Source: Pictodentalium vernedei (Eukaryota; Mollusca; Scaphopoda; Dentaliida; Dentaliidae). Taken from it: DNA of 64,000 bases. The notes under the pieces are model-generated. The model was not told where the DNA came from. It did not search any database and was given only the letters and a program-made list of their open reading frames with translations. Position 1 is the first letter of the stretch. Each line of letters opens with the position of its first letter. The stretch spans positions 63,043,084-63,107,083 of the forward strand of contig CM062296.1 of assembly GCA_031216915.1 (NCBI GenBank). Reading direction: 5' to 3'. Both the position numbers and the translations under genes were made by a program. Below, one piece after another: positions 18,774 through 29,480 of this stretch.

Positions 18774-19144
18774 ATGTCATGACAATACGAACCTCAATTA
18801 TTAGAAAGAATAGCCGAGACATCTGAAAGAACAATCAATAATACGACCGAGAAAGATTGTTTTTCGATCATGGTAAGTGATGACAAGACTTGATTCATGA
18901 CAAATTCAATCTTCGGATTGAATTCGGGAGGGATAAGAGATTCGAGATGGCACTGGTGATTCTGGAGACGTAATATTCGTTTCCAAATACCACCAATAAT
19001 AGAGTGACCACAAAATCCAGTCCATCTATAATTCATACCTTGTACAGTATCACAGTCGAATTGATGGGTCAAAATGTTGAGTTGTTAGATCTTCATAGCG
19101 AACGTGCGACTATGCGATTTCACATAAGAGATTTTTTGTTTTAG
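18774..19144 (+). pseudogene. Fossil penton-like protein (second element)
   Basis: Translation from ATG 18774 hits TGA at once, then reads QYEPQLLERIAETSERT, matching FEHGELLERIAENTAAK of the intact gene at 8379-9134, followed by frame changes around the segment equivalent to FEMALVILETYYSFPN-type text. The 3' end reads VELLDLHSERATMRFHI, matching the intact C-terminus. The middle of the gene, well over 100 codons, is deleted. It is the first recognisable gene of the second element, here on the plus strand. Confidence 0.7.
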
Positions 19145-20152
19145 AAAACTGTTAGGTGTAGGTCTATGCTACATTAACTCAAAACAACTACCACGTACTG
19201 TGCGAATAGCCAGTCTGTTGCTAGCAGGTTTATTTGCAATCTTTACAAACATGTCGTTGTTACAAAACTGAACAAAATCCCCAGTAACACTGACACAGCT
19301 GGCCAGGAAAAAACATAGATAAAAAACTTTTGACTTACAGACAAAAATAACTATGAAAACCTGTGTCCCACATCCAAGTGCATGTGCCAGCTACAGGGAA
19401 AGCCGTGGAACAAAGTTTAATCACCACTTATAAAACAGATAAATATCATACGTATCCTATTTTAATAGGAAAATCCAGTATGAACCTGCTGAAAGAATTG
19501 GATAAAGTGATCACCAAAAAGCATTCAATTGCATTCAGTAAACAACTTAAAGCTCATTGGTCAGCTTAATTATTCACTGACCAATGACTATTCCAAATAA
19601 GGCCACGCCAAAACATAATGATGTTTATTAATGCCGCCTGGACAAAAGTTTCGCGCTATTCTGCGAAACGCGCGCAACTATAAATATATTTTATTAAACA
19701 AATAAACATAAAAGAAATATTTTTTTTACGTTATTTTTTTCAGAAATTGTTGTTTGTTTTTATCCTCTATGGACTTTTGCATTATCTCTTCACACTTTTT
19801 TAAATTTGGAAACATTTCCTCCTCCATAAACAATTTGTTCTCCCACTTTTCTTCTTGTTTCTTCTTGCTGTTTTCTTCTTTTTATGAGAATTAATTTTCC
19901 TTTTACAAGTCATTTTTTTTTAAACAAATAAGTTTTCCTCTACAAAAATAATTTTCGTTTTACGAAATAATATTTTTTTTACTTTATTTTTTCTCTAAAT
20001 TCAAATAATTTTTTTTGTATAATAGGAAAATTAATAAAACTAAAATTAACAAATTTCTTTGTTTTAATTCCAATATTTTTTTTAAATATAAAATAGGAAA
20101 TACAAAAATATTTAAATAAAATTTAAAGAATTTAAATTAAATAAAAACAGTT
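19145..20152. other. Intergenic part of the second element, with a small Lys/Glu-rich relic
   Basis: Mostly AT-rich. On the minus strand at about 19735-19890 a frame encodes KKKQEEKWENKLFMEEEM and EEIMQKSIEDKNKQQ, similar in composition and perhaps homologous to the first third of the 161-residue ORF at 7035-7520, which likewise neighbours the core precursor gene. An ORF at 19363-19569 was not recognised. Confidence 0.3.
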
Positions 20153-20610
20153 ATGGCGAGATACATAACACAAAATGTAAACATATCTGAAGGTCAGAAT
20201 GACACGCTTCATAGAGCATTAGAAACTCGAGGCAAAGTGGTGAGACTGAAATTAAGTCATAAAGATTTGAGAAATTGTCATGGCAAAATCGCGTGGACTA
20301 AAATGCAAATCAATAGGATAGCCAATGTGCAATGTGATCGAAGTGGACTCACGATGAGACTGAGTCCCCGTTCAATTGGGATATAATTTGAAAATGAAAG
20401 GTGGTTTCTTACGATTGTTGGCGGGACTGGCCACCAAAGCATTACCCATTCCCACCAAGCCTGTGTTGCCGACTTTGGGTAACAGAGCTTTATCGGGATT
20501 TGCCAGTTCTGGTGCGCAGAAGATAGTGTGAACTGGACTGTTTCTGAAGAGGGGATGAGTGATGTTCCAATCGTACCAGATGGTAAAGGATTTTATCCTA
20601 CAATCAACAT
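20153..20610 (+). pseudogene. Fossil core/minor capsid precursor (second element)
   Basis: Starts MARYITQNVNISEGQNDTL, aligned with MTEYVIKNMNISAGQRKKL of the intact 203-residue protein, and continues through KIAWTKMQINRIANV. A one-base shift near 20368 moves the frame to LKMKGGFLRLLAGLATKAL, keeping the MKGG-type cleavage motif, then a stop at 20529. Weaker similarity (GLFLKRG, PDGKGFY) continues to about 20610 in other frames. It lies downstream of the fossil penton gene, in the same order relative to transcription as in the intact element. Confidence 0.75.
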
Positions 20611-20816
20611 GTAATTTGTCTGCAACTGTTGTGTAACCGACCCCTGATACAGATGTTTGTATCAGAGGGTCGAATATAAGCACGTTCCTTTCGCATGAGT
20701 TCCATTGTTTTTCTTTTTGTTCATCCGTACGATTAAATAGTTCGTTATATATTCGTCTGCATTCTTGACGTATCCCCAATATATTGTAAGATAAAATAAT
20801 TATTACTATTATGTAG

Positions 20817-20938
20817 ATGTGCAAAATATGTATCCGAGTCTCGCTCTGGATTCTAAGGGTAGATCACGACTCGTCTTCGCCTCGTCGTGATCTACCCTTA
20901 GAACCCGGAGCTCGACTCGGATACATATTGTGTACATC
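20817..20938. repeat. Palindrome of about 120 bp inside the second element
   Basis: The left end GATGTGCAAAATATGTATCC pairs with GGATACATATTGTGTACATC at the right end, and the inner arms TTCTAAGGGTAGATCACGAC and its complement are perfect. Only a few bases form the loop (TCGTCTTCGCC). It is GC-richer than its surroundings and interrupts the spacing of viral genes, so it is probably a small fold-back insertion. Confidence 0.7.
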
Positions 20939-20989
20939 CTCATAATGGTAATAATCTCTATGAAAATAAGACTTTCACTCACCAAGAAG

Positions 20990-21376
20990 TATGTGTGAAT
21001 TAATGAAGTGGCTGACGGACTGGATCTGACTCTCAGCACTGCATCCTTAGGTTTGGGCGCTGCTGGAATGGGTCTCCTATCAGCCGTCGCTATCAGTCTA
21101 GCTGTGTTGGCGATAGAGGGTGTTGCTCTTGCGACGACAAGATTCTTGAGCACAGTCAGAAAATTTGTGAGTAAAAAATATCGTTGAAGGCCGAGAAACA
21201 CAAAAGATCAAAGTGTTGGCTAATGCAAACTTCAATTCCATAAGCGACAGGATATCCACTTTTGAGAAGGATGGAAGAATTATTGCTACATTCTCGGGAC
21301 AAGGTAAATTCGATGTGTTGAAGGAAGGTATAACAATAAAGTCTCGTCAGATTCTTAAAGAAGAAAAGGAAAAATA
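20990..21376 (+). pseudogene. Fossil membrane/coiled-coil protein of the second element
   Basis: One frame reads INEVADGLDLTLSTASLGLG followed by a hydrophobic stretch (AAGMGLLSAVAISLAVLAI) and RKFVSKKYR. After a one-base shift near 21183 it continues KIKVLANANFNSISDRIS and ATFSGQGKFDVLKEG, ending EEKEK and TAA at 21374-21376. A hydrophobic segment followed by a helical tail of this kind is, from memory, common in Polinton-like elements of invertebrates. No copy is visible in the first element, which may carry it beyond the window. Confidence 0.5.
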
Positions 21377-21775
21377 ATTTGCGTAAAATGTAAGAAATCT
21401 ATAGAGACTGTTAACATGCAAAGAGTGCAAACTTAATAAGCAGATGCTTTGTGGCATTTGTAAAGTGAGTGGCTCGACGAAAACTCAGTTTGTTAAACGA
21501 GGAGGAGGAGCAGTCAGCAGACTCATCAATAATCTTCCTTTCGAAATGCATCTGCCAAGGACATTGATTCACAGGACCAGTCACAAAATTGAACAAGAGA
21601 CTGGATAAAGATATGACGCCGAAATCGTGGAGTAAACCCACCAATAGAGTGGATGAAGCAGCCTGCAGTCACGATCTCTGTTACACCTTGAGTCCCGACA
21701 CGAAGACTCGAAACGACGTGTGCGACAAGAACATGTTGATAGATTTGAAATCCCACGTGGAGAGAAAAATCTGAA
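21377..21775 (+). pseudogene. Fossil zinc-ribbon plus phospholipase A2-like protein (second element)
   Basis: ICVKC at the start and LCGIC further on, in different frames, look like the two halves of a zinc ribbon. Then come RLINNLPFEMHLP and, after another shift, FTGPVTKLNKRLDKDMTPK, NRVDEAACSHDLCY and SPDTKTRNDVCDKNML. The G-P-x-T-K-L loop followed by the His-Asp pair (HDLCY) is the pattern of parvovirus-type phospholipase A2 domains, thought to help virions breach endosomal membranes and reported in adintovirus-like elements. At least two frame changes and a stop make this copy non-functional. Confidence 0.65.
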
Positions 21776-21899
21776 CATTCGCTAGTCGTACTGAATGTCG
21801 ATTCGGAATTGGAAATAAAAAAGAAACAAATCAATAATGCATTAGCGGACGAACTGGACAATCTCATAGTGCACAGATTTTGAAAGAAAAGAGCAATCG

Positions 21900-22590
21900 T
21901 CAAAGGATTGGATCATGCGTGGGCAGCCAAGCTGGTGAACATGCATTTGCTCTCTTGACACAGCACAGTCAAGAAATATCTGGTGATGGTCAAAGACGTA
22001 TTTCAGAAATAGGGATGAATGAGATTGTTGAAAAATAAATCCGGAACGAACGTGACTGAGGCGTTTGAAACATCTTCACTTCTGCATTGCAAAAACCTGA
22101 GAAGTTGTGGGTGGACAAAGGTTGCGAACTTGACAGCGCTCACTTTCGTAGACTCATGACAGAAAACGTGGAGAATGTGGGCGTGGTCGAATGATGGAAT
22201 AGAACCACGAAGGAAAAGATGTGTAGATATTTCACAGGCAACTCAACTAAGAAATATGTGGAGGTCTTAGACGATTTGGTCGACGACTATAAAACACATG
22301 CGTCACAGTTCCATCACAATGACATCTGTGGAAGCTAGCAATCGGCAAAAGGAAAAGAAAGTCTATGAAAATCTCGATCTGCTGAAGGAGGCAGCGACGA
22401 AACGACCAAAATTTGCCATGTGCGATCGAGTGAGAATTTACAAGTTGAAAAAAGAGTTAGATGGACAGAAAAAATCTTCGTCGTCATTCGAGAGTTCTAC
22501 ACCTATCCCATCACTTACGAGGTAGAAGCATCAGATGGCGAAGAGGTCATGTGAAAGTTTTACGAACAGCAATTGCAAAAGACCACATTT
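21900..22590 (+). pseudogene. Fossil retroviral-type (rve) integrase of the second element
   Basis: GLDHAWAAKLV supplies the first catalytic Asp region, YLVMVKDVF the following strand, EKLWVDKGCELDS the second Asp, and GVVE then WNRTTKEKM the Glu region, although a stop lies between VVE and WNRT. The end reads KFYEQQLQ at about 22558-22581, typical of Polinton integrases in my experience. There are at least four stops and several frame changes. This enzyme inserts Polinton-type elements and supports calling the second element a Polinton/adintovirus relative rather than a plain virus remnant. Confidence 0.75.
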
Positions 22591-22614
22591 AAAAAAAACA
22601 AAAATTCACTTATA

Positions 22615-24411
22615 TACTATTCAAAAAAAGTAGGGGATATCCAAACTGATGTTGATATTTTCGGAAAATGGTATTTGATGCGCGTGATTGGACACGTCAA
22701 TATGTTATCAAGTTTAGTGTGGACGGGCTAGTTCGGAGGTCTCATCGTTCTTTTCTTGGTATAAATTCGTTCATCAATAGTTTTTGGTTGAAACATAACT
22801 TTTAAGGTATGTAAAGACAGACACATGACAAACGTTTACGCGCCGTTGACATGTGGGAATCTGCAATAGACAGGCTGCAGTGGCTCAAATTTTCAACGTT
22901 ACTCAATCGGCGATTAGCAGGCACGATACCGTCATACAGGCAATGTTGATGACAGACGTCGGTCAGGTCGTCCATGGGCAACAACTGCTAACCATGATGG
23001 TTTCATCCGAACCACAGCATTACGTAACGCCATCAAAGTGCCTCAGAAATTAGACAGCAGATGAACCGAGCGACAGGTGTGCGAGTCAGTGGTCTGAAAT
23101 CGCCTACACAGCTGGAATTTGTACGCTCCGCGACCCCTAATAATTCCACGTTTGACTGAACGTCACATCGCAGCAAGGCATTATTGGTGTGGAGCACAGC
23201 AGCGCTGGAACAATCGTCGGTGGAGCAATGTCATGTTTTCCGATGAATCGATGTTCACTCTCGACTTCCGCGACAGGCGAAACAGAATGTGGCGGCATCG
23301 GAACGAACGATACTATGACGAACCGTTAACCAACACAATCGTTTGGTGGACGATCGGTTATGGTGTGAGGGGGCATAACCAGGATGGCTTCATCCGAACC
23401 ACAGCATTACGTAACCGCCATCAAAGTGCCTCAGAAATTAGACAGCAGCTGACTGAGCGACAGATGTGCGAGTCAGTGGTCTGAAATCGCCTACACGGCT
23501 GGCATTTGTACGCTCCACGACCTCGAATAATTCCACGTTTGACTGAACGTCACATCGCGGCAAGGCATTATTGGTGTGTAGCACAACAGCGCTGGGACAA
23601 TCGTCGGTGGAGCAACATCATGTTTTCCGATGAATCGATGTTCACTCTCCACTTCCGCGACAGGCGAAACAGAGTGTGGCGGCATCGGAACGAACGATAC
23701 TATGACGAACCGTTAGGCAACACAATCGTTTTAGTGGTGGATCGGTTATGGTGTGAGGAGGCATAACCATGACAAGCAGAACAGCATTACATGTTATCCA
23801 AGGGCGTGTCGCAGGCAGTACTACCGTGACAACACGTTAGCAGCTCATGTGGTGCCATTTACGTGACGACATGTCAGTCGATTCATTTTCCAAGATAACA
23901 ATGAAAGAGCACTCAGGGCCCGTGTCGCTACAGAGTTCCTCCATGAGCAGAACATCACTACACTGCCTGGCCAGCACTAAGTCCAGACCTTTCACCAATC
24001 GCGCACGTCTGGGATATACTTGGCAGGCGAGCACGACAACGCCAACAGCCCCCTACCAATGTCCAGAATCTGCCCGCTGCACTGCAGGAAAAATAGAATA
24101 ACGTCAGTCCAGCTGATATTGGACGCTTGGTGAGGAGTATGCCACGTCGGATCCTCGCTTGTCTCGCGAACCGAGGAGGATTTACAAGGTATTGAGGTCT
24201 TGGACTGGATGTGGTAAATTCTGTGACTGGCCGCCCATGTCTTTCTCAGCTCAGTGCGTGGAATGTGTTCTTGTAAGACACCCAATTATCGCTGAAATCA
24301 TTCATCAGATGTCACAGTGCAATGCCTCAGCTATCTGTTTGATGAAAATATAAATGTATGTCTTCATATATCTCACTTTTCTTAAATATCCCCTACTTTT
24401 TGTGAAGAGTA
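22615..24411 (+). mobile_element. Tc1/mariner-like transposon with internal duplication
   Basis: Terminal inverted repeats: TACTATTCAAAAAAAGTAGG at the left and TACTCTTCACAAAAAGTAGG read inward from the right, each bordered by TA. Coding fragments include AVAQIFNVTQSAISRHD (helix-turn-helix region), LTERHIAARHYWCGAQQRW and NVMFSDESMFTLDFRDRR (second catalytic Asp in FSDES), as in Tc1 transposases. About 395 bp of the gene (around 23001-23397) is repeated immediately downstream (to about 23770), so the RHIAARHYW to FSDES block occurs twice. Stops and shifts make it inactive. It sits between the fossil integrase and capsid genes. Confidence 0.85.
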
Positions 24412-24469
24412 TATAATAAATAGGAAAAAATAAAATAAAAAAGTAATTAAAATTAGAGTGAAATAAAGA

Positions 24470-25689
24470 ATGAGAAACATATTAGATATAACAAAATGTA
24501 TGAAAGAGGAAAGTATTCAAGAGTATGAAGTGCACGACTATTTACGCATGGCAGGAACTAGTCTCAATAATGAGGGGGTGGGAGGGGGGGGGGGACTCAA
24601 TATCGAAATGCAAGATGTCTGTCTCCATTCCAGCAAAAGTTATTACCAGATAGAAGGACGTTTGACAAATAAGAATGGTAGTGACTACACCGACAATCAC
24701 ATCATGTCTTCAACTAATGATGGAATCATGCTTCTTTTCAACAGCATATCATATAAACTCTCGGGTCAAGAGATAGAAACCGTGTTTCATCCTTGTCTGG
24801 CTACCACGATGTTAGGACCCTTGAAATATCCCGACGATGTTTTGAAATCTAAAGGACTCAATCAACTGTGGATGAAAGACACCAGATCGGACGGGACTGT
24901 CGACAACGTGGGTGAAGCCACGAGATTTAAACACATCATTTAAACATCTTCTTCAAGAGGAACGTTTTCGTTAAGGATACCTCTGAAGAATATTTTTGGA
25001 TTCGACGAAGATTACAACATCGTCTACAGATTAAAGCACAGCCTTGCGCTAGTTCGAAAAATGATGAAGATGCCATCGTGAGAGCTGGCGTTATGGATGC
25101 CAGAAAGGCGCATCTGAGCAAGTTATTGTGGTTCAAGCCACACGAACTGCCGAATGGCGAGGAAAGAATGAAACGCTTCAAGACTGTTGAATCGAGAACC
25201 ATATTACCTGTCGGATTCAGAATAGGACATTGCGGCATCGTGATCATTCCAACATCAAGTCAGTTCGATTGGAGATTGTCATTGAAATCTTCTTCGGCAT
25301 GATTGCATTTCATCATAGTGGGATTTAAGATGGACAGATTCGGATCTCAGGAAAAGAATCCATCTCTATTTGATCATTGTAACTTGGGAAACATCCAAGT
25401 GTTTTTCAACTCCATGCAATAGCTGGCAATAGATTGCAATGCCTCGTTCAGGAAGAACGACTTTTCTGGGATGTACGGTGATGCTGCAGACTTCAGATCA
25501 AAATATCATCACATGGATGACTTAATAAGCAATCCGAACATAACTCCCACCGTACACCAGTCTGGACATTATATCAACATGCAGTTCGACAGAAATGTAT
25601 CTAGGCTAACCAAAGCTTTCGCAGGTGTCATTTGCAATAGAGTGTTGACGTTTCAATCAGATGGAAATAGAATGTCTGTCATTCAATAA
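24470..25689 (+). pseudogene. Fossil major capsid protein, double jelly-roll (second element)
   Basis: The first 157 codons are open: MRNILDITKCMKEESIQEYE, LNIEMQDVCLHSSKSYYQIE, DGIMLLFNSISYKLSGQEIE, ATTMLGPLKYPDDVLKSKGL and NQLWMKDT. I recognise this as the hexon-like capsid family widespread in Polintons. It continues in other frames with FGFDEDYNIVYRLKHSLALV, LSKLLWFKPHELP, RTILPVGFRIGHC and YGDAADFRSKYHHMDDLI, ending LTFQSDGNRMSVIQ and TAA. Several shifts and stops break it. A G-run at about 24575-24595 adds GVGGGGG near residue 37 and looks like a local expansion. Confidence 0.85.
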
Positions 25690-25796
25690 TTAAAAAAATC
25701 TGTATAAAAAAACTTTTAAAAACTTCTAGAAAATATATTTAAAAATTTTAAAAACTTGAAAAAATATAAAAAAAACAGTAAGTCCTTCCTTTATAA

Positions 25797-27000
25797 CAGG
25801 ATGGAAACCGTTGCAAGATAGACGCTACAAACACAAGTTAATCCAGTTCTTTAAAATGTACCATCGTATGGTTCCTCCGCACATCTCCAGTAAAATCCCG
25901 CAACGTGCTTCCTCGACCAATCCTTCACTTAGTCTTCAATCAGGTCAAAACCACCGTGTTCCGTTCTGTCGGACTGAGCTGTATAAATCTTCCTTCATAC
26001 CCAGCGTTACTGACCAATTGAATAATTTGCCCTTGCCCGTGCGTGAAAACTCATCATTGACAAACCTCAAGACTTTTCTAAACGATGGCAACCGACGACC
26101 GCCAAGGTTCTACTGTAGATCGAAATCTCGCACAGCCCAAATATATCACTGTAGATTGAGACTAGGATGTAGTAACCTCAATTTTCACTTATATCGCAAC
26201 CATTTATCACCAACCCCTCTATGCCAGTGTGGAGAGGAAGAAACTCCCGCTCATTTTCTCCTGCATTGTCCAGTTTTCTCCGATGCTCGTAATTATTCAA
26301 TTAATCTCCTTTCGTTTGGAGCGGACTCCTCTACACTTCTATTCGGTTCAGAATTCCTGAGTAATGACGACAACAGCCTTATCTTTGAAGTGGTACACGA
26401 CTTTATTTTATCAAGTAAGCGATTCACTAATTAACCCCAATGTAGTACTAGCCCATTTTAAATACTAACCCACAATTAATATCAAGATGATCTCCGTGGG
26501 AATGCCTGTAAATTAAGCTACACTTGTTTACAGTGGTAAACAGGCGAAGCCTTACTGATCAACCTTGACTCTGTTATCAATGCTTGGGTGAAAGTCCTCC
26601 AAATGGGCATCTTGGGTGGCAAACAATTGGAGTTACCTTGATTATATTTCTATCTTACGTCACGCGTAGTCATTTCGCATTAGCGAGTGACATTAGACAC
26701 AAATACATAACTCTACGCAATGAATGCATCCACCCCGCACTTTCCAACTTTTCTTGCAGCTCAACCCATCCCTGACTGTTTCCATACAAGATTAGTCACT
26801 GTCGCTTTTCAAACGCTTGTATAATGGAGATAAACACTGTTTGTACTTGATACTCATACCTGCTATTGTCATCGACGAATCTTTGTGATCTTGTGTAGGT
26901 GGAAACGGCCTTGTATAAGCTTTCAGCTTACTGCCGAATTCACATTAATGTTTGAAATTTATCTGTTACGGTTTGTTTCGTTTTTTTTGCAATAAATACT
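25797..27000 (+). mobile_element. 5'-truncated non-LTR retrotransposon (ORF2 end and 3' UTR)
   Basis: The frame starting within WKPLQDRRYKHKLIQFFKMY and running to TAA at 26434 encodes the C-terminus of a LINE polyprotein: FCRTELYKSSFIPSVTDQLN, then PRFYCRSKSRTAQIYHC and a zinc-knuckle-like CQCGEEETPAHFLLHC. No ATG belongs to it; it is the usual truncated tail. Non-coding sequence follows to a possible AATAAA near 26992. The 3' boundary is uncertain. It splits the capsid fossil from the remaining genes of the second element. Confidence 0.75.
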
Positions 27001-27509
27001 GTTTAAACTAAACCCAACTGATTTTCTTTAGATCTCAATTCAGGCAGCGTTTCATCACTGATCTCAGCCTTTATGACTTCAGTCATTTGTGGTATGGTTC
27101 GATACATGCTTCTAATGAAAACTTCAAAAAATATTTTACAAACTTTGAATTGTTTTTTATTTCTTACTATATATACAACTTTCAAATTTTATAAAAATTT
27201 ATTTTTTTTAAATTTTCAAAAATAATTTGCAAACATTATTTTCGATTTTATTTCAAACTTTCAAAAATAATTTATAAACTTTCAATATTTTTCTTTTATT
27301 TTTTATATACAAAATATAAAAAAATGAACTTCATATTATAAGAAATGAAAAAAATTGATTAATCCTAAAAAAAATACAATTTCACTTATATAGAGCAAAT
27401 AATTCAATTTAAAAGCATCGAAAGAAATGAAAATTTATATTAAACCTTTTTATACATATAATAAGAAAACAAATTAATTTAATCACGTTTCAAAATTAAT
27501 CACAAAAAG

Positions 27510-27905
27510 AAATGGCAGTGGTAAAAAATCGAATTGAAAAGAATCATTCTATACAATGCATATGGTAGTAAATCTTTTCTTTTGAAAACTAACCCAATCA
27601 AATTGGAAGATGTCGAGGTGATAAAGTTTGAAAATAAATAAGAGAATCATAGCATGGGATTAATACTGAATGAAGATCAACTCAGTTTAATTTCAGATTT
27701 GTAAAATTCGTGTCATAAGCTCTTGAAAGAAGTTGAAAAAAAAATTTAAGGAGTTTACTCTGATCTATGGCAAAAACAAGATATATCTCAAAATCGATAG
27801 AGGTGTTGCAGATCAACGCGGAAAAAAACTCTCAAAAATGTGGCAAAATTAATGAAAGTAGACATGATCATCGTGCATCTACACCAAAATGAAGAGGGGA
27901 AGTGA
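27510..27905 (+). pseudogene. Fossil of the small early gene (second element)
   Basis: Scattered frames match the ORF at 5428-5880: NPIKLEDVEVIKFENK against DPIKLKEVEMEEEIER, LILNEDQLSLISDL against LKLDEAMLDLFYEY, and EFTLIYGKNKIYLKIDRGVA against DDLLLFYGSYIYPIISLELV. Several stops interrupt it. It shows that this unknown early gene was present in both elements. Confidence 0.5.
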
Positions 27906-28045
27906 CAGCTTGCAAACTAATAAAAATATGACTTGGTAAAAAAAAATTGAAAAAGAAATGTTAAATTTCCTTTTTTCATTTCGTAATCAACATTTTCATT
28001 TTTTTTTCATAAATACATGTTCATAAATATCGATATTTTTTCAGT

Positions 28046-28046
28046 T

Positions 28047-28083
<37 letters not shown>
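28046..28083. repeat. (TC)n microsatellite
   Basis: About nineteen uninterrupted TC dinucleotides following a T-rich stretch. Confidence 0.9.
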
Positions 28084-28086
<3 letters not shown>

Positions 28087-28363
28087 ATCTTAGAACACTC
28101 ACAAATTGAGAAAAAACACAATTGCAGCCTTTCTCTTCTTTTCAACATCATTATTAATAAAGATTTTTCCAGGAAGAATTTTTTTTCCAGTGAACATGGA
28201 TGTTGTTGCAAATTTCCGAAACTCGCTCGCTATTGAAAAGTCCGACATTATAATTCAGTTGTCTCAGTTCTCCTATTTGTCAGACCATCACCGTCCAAAT
28301 TGTGATCACGTTGCAGACTATATTTAATGCTGGCATGCAACAATACAAGATAATAGCATCTTC

Positions 28364-28552
28364 TTATTCCATGTCTTGAGAGTCGTGATCATAGTCCCAA
28401 GAAAACTTGCAACTTGAACATCTCTCCTTGAATGCTGTAGGAATGTTTTCTTCCACGATATGGACAAACGCTCTGTAATTTACACACTTAGGAGAAATTC
28501 GTAGAGCTCTTCTCCTTTTCATTTTTTGCATTTCATCTAGGAATCTATCCAT
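28364..28552 (-). pseudogene. Small Cys-containing ORF, copy 1 (second element)
   Basis: The frame reads MDRFLDEMQKMKRRRALRIS, then NYRAFVHIVEENIPTAFKER and CSSCKFSWDYDHDSQDME. The second half matches the neighbouring ORF at 28758-28949 (IPTAFKERC against IPRAMSEKC), so the two are tandem paralogues. A CxxC followed by a His/Asp/Ser/Gln cluster suggests a metal site. I associate this pattern loosely with a small conserved protein of Polinton-like elements but cannot name it. Confidence 0.4.
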
Positions 28553-28757
28553 GTTTTCCCTATTTGATTTAATATTTTTTATCCTTCACAAGGTCTGTGT
28601 CAGATATTCTTTATCCAGTAATAATGCAAAATACTTCCTCAATCATAGTTTGTGAGATCTCGCAGTATTTTCAGTAATTACTCAATTTTGAACTCTAAAG
28701 GCCTCGGTTGCCCTTGACCATTTTTTTCCACCAGTCTATCACCTCATTCTCGTCGAG

Positions 28758-28949
28758 CTAATTCAACACCGATGCAAAGTAAGGGATTATCCTGGTTTGT
28801 GTTCCGTGGTGTAACAGGTGTGAACTTGAATCAATCCCTCCTGGACATTTTTCGCTCATCGCTCTAGGAATATTTATATCCATGAGACGGGCACACACCC
28901 TGTAGAAGATATCTCTGAGAAACTTCTCATGCAGAAGATCTCTTCTCAT
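28758..28949 (-). pseudogene. Small Cys-containing ORF, copy 2 (second element)
   Basis: Encodes MRRDLLHEKFLRDIFYRVC, then MDINIPRAMSEKCPGGID and HLLHHGTQTRIIPYF. It parallels the ORF at 28364-28552 through INIPRAMSEKC, while the second Cys of the CxxC has become Gly. It lies on the same strand as, and downstream of, the 126/265 gene pair of this element. Confidence 0.4.
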
Positions 28950-29050
28950 ATTCTTTGATTTCTCCTTGGGTTCGCTGGTCTTTAAAAAAGACGTGCTGAT
29001 ATTTAATTATTTTTTATTATTTTTTTTTTATTTAATTTGTTTTCGTTTTT

Positions 29051-29398
29051 CTATTTAAATATATGATAGAAAAAATAGATGATTTCTTTCTCTATCTTTA
29101 TCACAACCTCAAAAATCGCATCAATTTTTTTTGTGGCGCTGGCGACGTTATATTCCACCCAGATTTGCAATGTCACTAGAATCTCTTCCGATTTAAAAAA
29201 AAAAGTTGAATGTTTAGCCGCCGGTATTACCAACTTCTGAATTAAATTAATACGTCTCTTACCAGCTTCCAAAGTGATTCTGGTACTCACTTCAGTCTCA
29301 GCTTTCTTATTCATGTCCTTCTTTCCACTCTTCATCGAATCCAGGAAACATGATACACCGTAGACATAAGATCTTGTAAATCCTGTGTTCTTTATCAC
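29051..29398 (-). pseudogene. Copy 2 of the 126-residue basic protein
   Basis: Starts MIKNTGFTRSYVYGVSCFLD, matching MLVIKNRGYVRTYVQGGSG, and continues with EVSTRITLEAGKRRINLIQK against EASGRIASVAGKR. The distal part (EEILVTLQIWVEYNVASATK) differs from the intact gene but a second partial copy of this tail occurs at 30590-30665. A long poly-T tract (29438-29466) precedes it. The GG of the original VQGG has become GV. Confidence 0.6.
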
Positions 29399-29435
29399 TA
29401 TTTTTTTTCTTTCTTTTGTCTTATTTTATTATTAT

Positions 29436-29469
<34 letters not shown>

Positions 29470-29480
29470 ATATTATTTTA

